Origin: an uncultured Holophagales bacterium
Lineage (GTDB): Bacteria > Acidobacteriota > Thermoanaerobaculia > UBA5066
Assembly (NCBI GenBank): GCA_937864895.1
Contig: CALMDF010000443.1
Location: 1-6,399, forward strand
Direction: 5' to 3'
DNA length: 6,399 bases
Within the stretch, counting starts at the first letter, position 1, and every line of letters begins with the position of its first letter. The notes under the pieces were generated by a model, which saw only the letters and a list, made by a program, of their open reading frames with translations, made no database searches and was not told the origin of the DNA. Both the position numbers and the translations under genes were made by a program. This document shows, in pieces, positions 1-5,274 of the stretch.

Positions 1-503
1 CGGCCGACGGCTGGGGCGCCTGGGCGGGCTATGCGTTCACGAAGGCGAAGGGGCGCCCGGCGGCCCTCTACCGCTACTCCGTCCTGACGGGCGACGACCC
101 GTCGACGGCGACGTACGAGCGGTTCGACACGATGACCGGCGGCGTCCAGCGCGACTGGCTGCACGGGATGGCGATGACGCAGGTGGCGCGGGGCCGGAAC
201 CTGAGGGTCCACCGCGTGGAGCTGAGCGTGAAGCCGCGTCCGGGGATGGACCTCTCGGTGGACATGTACGACTACTCGGCCGACACGCTCAACAACCTCG
301 GCGGTCAGCGGGCGCTCCCGGCCTACGCCTCCTCGCACCTCGGCAACGAGGTCACACCGACCCTCCAGTGGATGCTGAATCCGAACCTCTACGTCCAGGC
401 ACTCGCGACGTACCTGATCCCGGGCAAAGGGCTCCGCGACGCGCTCCCGGAGCCGACGCACGTCTGGCAGAGCTACAAGCTCTCGCTCTACTGGTTCTTC
501 TGA
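1..503 (+). CDS. Alginate-export-family outer-membrane beta-barrel protein, C-terminal part (5' end outside window)
   Basis: The reading frame is open from base 3 to a TGA at 501-503, giving 166 visible residues; the start lies off the left edge. The segment reads as alternating amphipathic strands rich in Tyr, Trp and Phe. It contains a YRYSVLTGDDPSTATYERFD stretch that resembles the 'SGDDP...ERFD' region of the alginate export porin family (AlgE-like, Pfam Alginate_exp). It ends SYKLSLYWFF, an aromatic-terminated last strand as expected for insertion by the BAM machinery. Members are outer-membrane channels; in Pseudomonas the relative exports alginate, but many homologues in other phyla have no known substrate and sit in strains without alginate genes. 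No polysaccharide genes are visible here, so transport of alginate is not implied. The barrel assignment is firm; the family is likely; the substrate is unknown. Confidence 0.72.
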   Translation, partial: ADGWGAWAGYAFTKAKGRPAALYRYSVLTGDDPSTATYERFDTMTGGVQRDWLHGMAMTQVARGRNLRVHRVELSVKPRPGMDLSVDMYDYSADTLNNLGGQRALPAYASSHLGNEVTPTLQWMLNPNLYVQALATYLIPGKGLRDALPEPTHVWQSYKLSLYWFF

Positions 504-525
504 CAGCGGTCCGCGGGGCGCGTCC

Positions 526-538
526 GGCGGGTCCCGCC
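526..538. terminator. Small GC-rich hairpin between convergent genes (possible bidirectional terminator)
   Basis: Between the porin stop (503) and the fdhD stop (538) lies GGCGG-GTC-CCGCC, a 5-bp stem with a 3-base loop. It sits where transcription from both sides ends. There is no T-tract on either strand, and in sequence this GC-rich short palindromes are common, so this is only suggestive. Confidence 0.22.
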
Positions 539-1329
539 TACCCCCGGCCGTTCGGCACGATGCGCCCGGCGTGGGAGTAGGCGACGAAGCGGTCCTTCCT
601 CGCGTAGCCGACGAGCGTCATCCCCCACCGTTCGGCCAGATCGACGGAGCGGGCGGTGGGGGAGGTGCGCGAGACGACGAGCGGGACGCCGATCCGCCTC
701 GCCTTCTGGATCATCTCGGAGCTGACGCGGCCCGTCGTGACGATGGCGCGCCGGGGGCCGGTGACGCGGTCGAGGAGACAGCGTCCCGCCACCTTGTCGA
801 GGGTGTTGTGGCGGCCGATGTCCTCGGCGGAGGCGACGAAGCGCCCGCCGTCGCTGAGGGCCGACATGTGGACGCCGCCCGAGGCGCCGTAGAGATCCTG
901 CCGCGCGAGGAGCTCCTCGGCGAGCCGTCCGATCTCGGCGGGGGTGAACGGGGCGGACGGGCTGCCCGCCACGGCCGGCCCGGGGCCCTCTTCTCCGGCG
1001 GCCCCGGTCGTCGTGACGCCGCCCCCGCACCCGGACGTCCGCTGCCAGCTCGACGGGGGCGGGACGGCGCGGTCGAGGCAGACGTCGACGTTCTCCTTCC
1101 GGCCGCAGACGCTGACGGAGACGATCTCGCCCGGAGTGGTGACGATCCCCTCGTTGAAGAGGAACCCGACCGCGAGGGCTTCGAGGTCGAGCGGCGAGCA
1201 GAGGAAGGCGAACCAGGGGACTCCGTTGACGTTCAGCGAGACCGCCGTCTCCGCGATGACGTCGGTCTCGAGCGGGGCCGGGACCCCGTCCCGGAACTCC
1301 TGGAGCTGGAGCCGGCGCAGCGCCGTCAC
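538..1329 (-). CDS. fdhD: FdhD, formate dehydrogenase accessory sulfurtransferase
   Basis: FdhD takes sulfur from the cysteine desulfurase IscS and passes it to the bis-MGD molybdenum or tungsten cofactor, which formate dehydrogenase needs for activity; it acts in the cytoplasm. The 263-residue product covers the usual family length (about 260-280). Family hallmarks are present: PLETDVIAETAVSLNVNG near 19-36, LAVGFLFNEGI at 52-62, GGVHMSAL at 151-158, SAEDIGRHNTLDKVAG at 167-182, TTGRVSSEMIQKA at 198-210 and RTSPTARSVDLAERWGMTLVGYAR at 221-244. The catalytic loop reads SGCGGGV, with Cys101 at the position of the first Cys of the CxxC motif known from E. coli; the second Cys is Gly. The chosen GTG start (1327-1329) has AGGA about 9 bases upstream, and no other ATG/GTG/TTG was found in frame just upstream. 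No formate dehydrogenase gene is in the window, so its client enzyme must be elsewhere. Confidence 0.95.
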   Translation of the reverse strand: MTALRRLQLQEFRDGVPAPLETDVIAETAVSLNVNGVPWFAFLCSPLDLEALAVGFLFNEGIVTTPGEIVSVSVCGRKENVDVCLDRAVPPPSSWQRTSGCGGGVTTTGAAGEEGPGPAVAGSPSAPFTPAEIGRLAEELLARQDLYGASGGVHMSALSDGGRFVASAEDIGRHNTLDKVAGRCLLDRVTGPRRAIVTTGRVSSEMIQKARRIGVPLVVSRTSPTARSVDLAERWGMTLVGYARKDRFVAYSHAGRIVPNGRG

Positions 1330-1611
1330 CGTCGGGGTTCCTCGCTTCGCGAGCTCGGCATCGTCGTTCGGGCCGCCGGACCTTCCGGTCGGGCCGGTCG
1401 GAAGAGGATACTGTGAGAATACGGTAAGCCTCGTGTCGTCCGGGAGCCGCGGGTTTCTGGAGCTCGATTGAATCCGTCGCGAGGGGCCGGAACGGGCCGT
1501 TCGCGCCGCGGGGGCGCCAGGGGGCAGAATCGGCCCCTGAATGGACGATTGCCAGGAACGAGCGGAACAGGACGTGGAGGCCCCGAGCGAGACGAGCCGG
1601 CCGAGGCGGGC
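1330..1611. promoter_or_regulatory. Divergent intergenic region between fdhD and the sensor kinase
   Basis: This 282-base spacer should hold the promoters of both fdhD (leftward) and the kinase gene (rightward). Roughly 1403-1478 is distinctly richer in A/T than the surroundings, as expected for promoter DNA. It includes ATAC repeated 11 bases apart (about 1406-1421), with TATCCT and TATTCT hexamers on the minus strand that could act as -10 elements. No -35 match with good spacing was found for either, and no convincing operator palindrome or riboswitch was seen. A frame stays open from a TTG at 1468, but its codons up to about 1597 frequently end in A or T, unlike the genes here, so I treat it as non-coding. 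Confidence 0.4.
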
Positions 1612-2889
1612 GTGACGGCGTCGGTTCGTGCGCTCCGCCGGAGGCGCGCGGCCGCGGAGCGCGCGGCTCCGCGGCCGGGGGCTCCGCCGGCCCGGCGGCC
1701 CTCCGTGCCGGAAGACCCCGTGGAACGCGCGGCGCTGACGGAGCGTCTGCTCGCGGCCTTCGAGCTCCAGGAAATGGGGATCTTCGACTGGGACGTGGCG
1801 TCGGGCGGCGTCCGGTATTTCCTGCCGGGCCAGCCGACAGTCGGGCTGACACCGCCGATATGCCGGACGACCGCAGACGAGTGGTTCGAAACGGCCCACC
1901 CCGACGACCTCGCCCTGGCGAGCGCCGCTGTCGACCGCGCCCTGCGGGGCGAGTCGGAGAAGTTCTCGACCTTCTACCGGAGACGGCAGGAAGGGGAGTG
2001 GCGCTACGTCCAGTCGGAGGGGAAGGTGCTTTCCCGCGGCAAGGACGGGCGCGCGCTTCGAGTCATCGGGACCTACCGCGACGTGACGGCTCCCGTGGCG
2101 CGCGAGAAGGGGCGCCACGATCGCGAGGCTTCGGCCCGGCACGCCCAGGCGCGCGCCTCGCTGACGGAGTTCGCGACGTCCCTGGCCCACGAGCTGAACC
2201 AGCCTCTCGCCGCGATCAGCACGAACGTCCAGGCGGCGCTTCGCTTCCTCGAGACGGGGCGCAAGGGCCTCGGCGAGGTGCGCCAAGCGCTCCTCCGGAG
2301 CGTCGCGCTCGCCGAGCGGGCCGCGGACGTGGTCCGCGCGATGCGGCAGGTCGTGAGGCCGGAAGGGCGGGCCGAGGAGCGCTTCGACCTCCGGGTGCTC
2401 GCCCGCGAGGTCTGCGACCTCGCGGCCCCCGAGGCCCGCCGCGCCGACGTCGTCCTCCGGGTGTCGTCCGTCGGCGCGCCGGTCCTCGTCTCGGCCGACC
2501 GGGGGCAGATCGAGCTCGTGGTCCTGAACCTCGTGAGGAACGCGATCGAGGCGATCACGAGCGCCGCCTCGCTCCGCCGCACGGTGACCGTCCGCGTCCG
2601 GAAGCTCCCCGCGTCCGTGTGCCTCGAGGTCGAGGACACCGGGCCGGGAGTCGACCGCCGTCTCGGCGAGCGGATCTTCGACGCCTACTTCACGACGAAG
2701 GCGGCCGGCACCGGCCTCGGGCTGCGGCTCTGCCGTTCCTTCGCCGAGGCGCACGGGGGGCGAATCGACTGCTCGCCGCCGCGGCCGCGGAAGGGCGCCC
2801 TCTTCATCCTCGAGCTCCCCGCCGGGAGCGGCGGGGCGGGCGGGGTGGAGCGGCCGTCGAAGCAGCGAGGGCACGCGCGGCGAGGATGA
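1612..2889 (+). CDS. Soluble PAS-domain sensor histidine kinase (FixL/DctB-like H-box)
   Basis: Two-component sensor kinase that autophosphorylates on His and passes phosphate to a response regulator, most likely the neighbour at 2804-3487. With the GTG start at 1612 it has 425 residues. A low-complexity Arg/Ala/Pro N-terminus (1-35) is followed by a PAS/PAC domain (about 47-160) containing the HPDD motif. Next come the dimerisation/phosphoacceptor helix with SLAHELNQPLAAI (His193) and a GHKL ATPase domain with N-box Asn310 in LVRNAIEAI, G1 box EDTGPGVD (Asp342) and G2 box GTGLGL (366-371). No membrane segment or signal peptide is visible, so it should sense an internal signal through PAS; the ligand is unknown and no haem-ligand motif was recognised. 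GTG 1612 has GAGG 5 bases upstream, and codons upstream of it lose the high-GC third-position pattern. Alternatives are TTG 1468 (GGAG 5 bases upstream) and GTG 1705. The last 86 bases overlap the convergent regulator gene. Confidence 0.9.
   Translation: MTASVRALRRRRAAAERAAPRPGAPPARRPSVPEDPVERAALTERLLAAFELQEMGIFDWDVASGGVRYFLPGQPTVGLTPPICRTTADEWFETAHPDDLALASAAVDRALRGESEKFSTFYRRRQEGEWRYVQSEGKVLSRGKDGRALRVIGTYRDVTAPVAREKGRHDREASARHAQARASLTEFATSLAHELNQPLAAISTNVQAALRFLETGRKGLGEVRQALLRSVALAERAADVVRAMRQVVRPEGRAEERFDLRVLAREVCDLAAPEARRADVVLRVSSVGAPVLVSADRGQIELVVLNLVRNAIEAITSAASLRRTVTVRVRKLPASVCLEVEDTGPGVDRRLGERIFDAYFTTKAAGTGLGLRLCRSFAEAHGGRIDCSPPRPRKGALFILELPAGSGGAGGVERPSKQRGHARRG
1630..1700 (+). repeat. 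Cluster of inverted repeats near the 5' end of the kinase gene
   Basis: The clearest is a perfect 12-bp inverted repeat, CGGCCGCGGAGC at 1649-1660 and its complement at 1666-1677, with a 5-base loop. It is preceded by an imperfect stem (GCGCTCC / GGAGGCGC, about 1630-1647) and followed by CCGCCGG-C-CCGGCGG (1684-1698). All fall within the Arg/Ala/Pro-rich N-terminus, between the candidate starts GTG 1612 and GTG 1705. As RNA they could form consecutive hairpins that hinder initiation or serve as a leader structure. High GC content makes chance palindromes likelier, but a 12-bp perfect stem with a 5-base loop is stronger than background. Confidence 0.4.
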
Positions 2890-3487
2890 GCCGCGTCAGC
2901 TCGGCGACGCTCTCGACCCCGAGCCGCCTCATTGCGCGGGCACGGTGCATCTCGACCGTGCGCGGGCTCAGTCTCAGCTTTCGCGCGATCTCGGGACTCG
3001 AGAGCCCGTCGGCGACGAAACCGGCGATCTCCGCCTCCCGGGGGCTCATCGAAGCCACGAGCGCCGTCACCGCGTCGCGTTCCCTCCGTGTGCGCCGCCG
3101 GGCCTCGTCCTCGGCGAGCGCGACGCGGACGGCGTCGATGAGGGTCTGGTCGCGAAAGGGCTTTTCGAGGAAGTCGAGGGCGCCGGCCCGCACGGCGCGG
3201 AGCGCCATCGGGATGTCGCCGTGGCCGCTGAGGAAGACGATCGGAACTTCCGCTCCGCGTTCCGCGAGGAGCGTCTGGAGACCGAGGCCGCTCATGCCGG
3301 GCATCCGGACGTCGAGAAGGAGGCACCCGGGCTGATCGGGGAGGTAGGCCGCGAGGAACTCGTCGGCCGCTGCAAAGGTCTGCGTCCGCAGCCGGACCGA
3401 CTTCATCAGCAGCGCGATCGAGGAGCGGATGTCGGGGTCGTCGTCGACGACGAAGACAGTGGGGGCCTGCTGCAAGGCGCCGCTCAT
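2804..3487 (-). CDS. FixJ/NarL-type response regulator (REC + LuxR-type HTH)
   Basis: DNA-binding transcription regulator of 227 residues. The receiver domain (about 10-125) opens with TVFVVDDDPDIR (acidic pocket Asp15-Asp17). The phosphoacceptor is Asp59 in LLLDVRMPGMSG, the switch residue is Ser87 in FLSGHGD, and the conserved Lys109 lies in LEKPF. After an Arg-rich linker, a LuxR-type helix-turn-helix (about 146-205) shows MSPREAEIAGFVADGLSSPEIARKLRLSPRTVEMHRARAMRRLGV in pieces typical of the FixJ group. The tail (206-227) is Ala/Pro/Arg-rich and encoded in the overlap with the kinase gene. I chose ATG 3487 because homologues begin shortly before VFVVDDD. A GTG at 3529 would add 14 residues but would place the ribosome site against a strong hairpin (3532-3567); neither start has a good Shine-Dalgarno. 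The PAS kinase next door is the expected partner by family and position. Confidence 0.93.
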   Translation of the reverse strand: MSGALQQAPTVFVVDDDPDIRSSIALLMKSVRLRTQTFAAADEFLAAYLPDQPGCLLLDVRMPGMSGLGLQTLLAERGAEVPIVFLSGHGDIPMALRAVRAGALDFLEKPFRDQTLIDAVRVALAEDEARRRTRRERDAVTALVASMSPREAEIAGFVADGLSSPEIARKLRLSPRTVEMHRARAMRRLGVESVAELTRLILAARALAASTAAPPRPPRRSRRGARG

Positions 3488-3589
3488 CTCGCCGAAGTTT
3501 ATCGTCGAATCTCGGCATCGCCCGGACACGGTCCCGCCCGCCTGTCGCGAGGACCAGGCGGGCGGGAGAGGCGCCTCGCGTGGAGACGG
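3488..3589 (-). promoter_or_regulatory. Gap between the small Cys protein gene and the response regulator gene
   Basis: About 100 bases on the minus strand between the small gene's stop (3590-3592) and the regulator's ATG. It holds the perfect inverted repeat listed separately. After that comes a short A/T-richer stretch (about 3490-3515, containing GATAAA on the minus strand) that could be part of a regulator promoter. No matching -35 element was identified. Confidence 0.3.
3532..3567 (-). terminator. Perfect 13-bp inverted repeat, likely terminator or attenuating hairpin
   Basis: TCCCGCCCGCCTG at 3532-3544 is exactly complementary to CAGGCGGGCGGGA at 3555-3567, with a 10-base loop. It begins 22 bases after the small gene's stop codon on the minus strand, where the oxidoreductase transcript would end. 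There is no T-tract after it on either strand, so it is not a classical intrinsic terminator. It may pause or weakly terminate transcription, or protect the 3' end of the upstream mRNA while allowing some read-through into the regulator gene. Confidence 0.55.
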
Positions 3590-3847
3590 CTACGCGGCGG
3601 AGACGCGGCGCCGGAGAATGTCGATCAGGTCGGTGACGCGACGGCAGGACTCGCAGTCGAGGTTCGTGTTCGTGCACGGGACCCCGTCGCCCTGGGACTC
3701 GGAGCACTTCGGGTCCGCGGCGAACTTCACGAGCTCGGCGAAAAGGGCGTCGAGGCGCTCCTTGAGAGGGCTCACGGGGATGTCGCGAAGGGCGGAGACG
3801 AGCTTCCACTCCTCGGGACTGAGCGTGACCTGCACGGGCGCGCTCAC
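3590..3847 (-). CDS. Small four-cysteine protein of unknown function, coupled to the oxidoreductase
   Basis: An 85-residue protein I do not recognise. The first 44 residues look helical and charged (LSPEEWKLVSALRD, then LKERLDALFAELVKFA). They are followed by a compact Cys cluster, Cys48-X9-Cys58-X6-Cys65-X2-Cys68, in DPKCSESQGDGVPC...DCESC, and a final charged helix (RRVTDLIDILRRRV). Four Cys in that spacing could bind zinc or an Fe-S cluster; this is inference. No signal peptide or membrane segment is present, so it is probably cytoplasmic. The GTG start at 3847 shares GTGA with the stop of the beta-gamma gene, and GAGGT lies about 9 bases upstream, so it is probably translated by coupling with that gene. 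This start also drops an upstream in-frame stretch lying wholly inside the other gene. Position suggests an accessory or regulatory role for the oxidoreductase, such as electron transfer, assembly or stability. Confidence 0.75.
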   Translation of the reverse strand: MSAPVQVTLSPEEWKLVSALRDIPVSPLKERLDALFAELVKFAADPKCSESQGDGVPCTNTNLDCESCRRVTDLIDILRRRVSAA

Positions 3848-5274
3848 GGGACGAGGACCTCGGACGCCGCCTTGACGCCCCACTCGAACGCCTGCTCGTT
3901 CATCGGGATCATGGCGCACTTGTCCTTCAGGGCCCGCCGCACGGCGGTGAGGAAGGTCTCCTTCGGGAAGATGCCCGTGGCCGCCTGCAGGGCCCCGAGC
4001 GCGACGATGTTCTTGACCATGACCTTGCCGAGGTCCTTGGCGATCTCGGACATCGGGACCCCGACGACCTTAACCCCGGCGCGAACCGGCGTGTAGTCGG
4101 TGATGACCGAGCTGTCGTAGATGATCGTGCCGCCGGGGAGGACGTCCGGCCCGAACTTCACGAGGCTCGGCATGTTGAAGGCGATGAGGACGTTCGGCCT
4201 CGGCGAGGCCGGGGAAAGAACTTCGCCGTCGGCCACGTGGACGTCGGCGTACGACGTGCCGCCGCGCGACTCGGGGCCGTAGGCCGGGATATGCGTCGCG
4301 TCGAAGCCCTCGTTGATGCCGGCGTGGACGATGAGCATCGCGGCCGTCTGGGCGCCGTCGCCACCGGAGCCGGCGAGCTTGAGCGAGATGTCGTGCGGGG
4401 CGACGTGGGAGGGGAACGCCGTGCAGAAGCGGGGGGCCTTCTCCTCGCCGGCGCCGATCTCCCTGAGGACGCGGTCCTTCTCGAAGGTCGGGGGCGGGAT
4501 GTGCCACCACGGTTCGCGGGTCTCGTCCTTCTTCACGCCGAGGGGGAAGACCGGAAGCATCTTCTCCTCGACCCACTTCTCGGTCTCCTCGGGGGTCTTC
4601 TTCAGGTGCGTCGGGCACTCGGCGAGGACCTCGACGAACGCGAAGCCGCGCCCCTCGACCTGGATCTGGAGCGCCTTGTGGATCGCCTTCTTGGCGCGGT
4701 TGCGCTGCTTGGGGTTGAAGAGGGCGACGCGCTCGACGAAGACGGGGCCGTCGAGGCCGGCCATCAGCTCGGCCATCTTCATCGGCATGCCGGTGAAGTT
4801 CGTCCGGCCGTCGGGGCTCGTCGCGGTCCGCTGGCCCATGAGGGTCGTCGGCGCCATCTGGCCGCCCGTCATGCCGTAGATCGCGTTGTTGATGAAGATG
4901 ACCGTGATCGGGATCCCGAGCTGCGCCGTGGAGACGATCTCGGCGAGGCCGATGGAGGCGAGGTCGCCGTCGCCCTGGTACGAGATCACGATCGACTCGG
5001 GGTTCGCGAGCTTGTGGCCGATGCCGACGGCCGGGGCGCGGCCGTGCGGCGCCTGCGTGTTGCCGGTGTCGAAGTAGTAGTAGAGGAAGACCGAGCAGCC
5101 GACCGGAGAGACGGCGACGGTGCGGTCCTGGATCCCGAGGTCGTCGATCGCCTCGGCGAGGTACTTGTGGGCGAGGCCGTGCCCGCAGCCCGGGCAGTAG
5201 TGGGTCGCGTGCCCCTTGAGCCCCTCGCCGTGCGAGTGGCGGTCGAACTTGCCGTAGAACGACGTCGTGCTCAC
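3844..5274 (-). CDS. 2-oxoacid:ferredoxin oxidoreductase, fused beta (TPP-binding) and gamma subunits
   Basis: With the alpha subunit it catalyses 2-oxoacid + CoA + oxidised ferredoxin to acyl-CoA + CO2 + reduced ferredoxin, or the reverse. The 476 residues comprise two usual subunits. The beta part (about 20-250) has HYCPGCGH (Cys27, Cys30), Cys60 in SPVGCS and Cys220 in ECPT, the expected four ligands of the proximal 4Fe-4S cluster. It also has the thiamine diphosphate motif GDGDLASIGLAEI (101-113) ending in Asn129-Asn130, then AIYGMTGGQMAPTT. The gamma part (about 295-476) has LAGSGGDGAQTAA (300-312) and AYGPESRGGTSYADV, typical of the 2-oxoacid oxidoreductase gamma family. The GTG start at 5274 overlaps the alpha stop as GTGA and follows a perfect AGGAGG. 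The YGMTGGQ signature and ECPT suit the 2-oxoglutarate/branched-chain (KorB/VorA) side rather than pyruvate, but the substrate cannot be fixed from sequence alone. Confidence 0.93.
   Translation of the reverse strand: MSTTSFYGKFDRHSHGEGLKGHATHYCPGCGHGLAHKYLAEAIDDLGIQDRTVAVSPVGCSVFLYYYFDTGNTQAPHGRAPAVGIGHKLANPESIVISYQGDGDLASIGLAEIVSTAQLGIPITVIFINNAIYGMTGGQMAPTTLMGQRTATSPDGRTNFTGMPMKMAELMAGLDGPVFVERVALFNPKQRNRAKKAIHKALQIQVEGRGFAFVEVLAECPTHLKKTPEETEKWVEEKMLPVFPLGVKKDETREPWWHIPPPTFEKDRVLREIGAGEEKAPRFCTAFPSHVAPHDISLKLAGSGGDGAQTAAMLIVHAGINEGFDATHIPAYGPESRGGTSYADVHVADGEVLSPASPRPNVLIAFNMPSLVKFGPDVLPGGTIIYDSSVITDYTPVRAGVKVVGVPMSEIAKDLGKVMVKNIVALGALQAATGIFPKETFLTAVRRALKDKCAMIPMNEQAFEWGVKAASEVLVP

Noticed and set aside
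571..1416. Long plus-strand frame antisense to fdhD (281 codons)
   Set aside because: Asp/Glu/Arg/Gly-rich composition with no motifs, lying opposite a gene with clear FdhD hallmarks.
1545..1575. Possible sigma-54 (-24/-12) promoter on the minus strand (TGGCA...TTC near the kinase 5' side)
   Set aside because: The -12 half does not match TTGC with correct spacing, and it points away from the kinase gene.
1468..1611. TTG start at 1468 for the kinase, with GGAG 5 bases upstream
   Set aside because: The added 48 codons often end in A or T (many GGA, CGA, AAT), unlike the coding DNA here, and translate to a Gly/Arg-rich stretch with no family match. The ribosome site is decent, so it is not fully excluded.
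1330..2874. Minus-strand frame that stays open from fdhD right through the kinase gene (to 2874)
   Set aside because: Only the part below 1329 matches a family (FdhD). The rest is antisense to the kinase's conserved PAS and ATPase motifs and has no recognisable domain; it is an effect of high GC.
3488..3529. GTG 3529 as start of the response regulator
   Set aside because: Adds 14 residues not expected in FixJ-type proteins and puts the initiation site directly beside the 3532-3567 hairpin.
2945..4096. Plus-strand frame of 383 codons opposite the regulator, small Cys gene and beta-gamma gene
   Set aside because: Crosses three real genes on the other strand, low-complexity acidic/Arg-rich, no domain.
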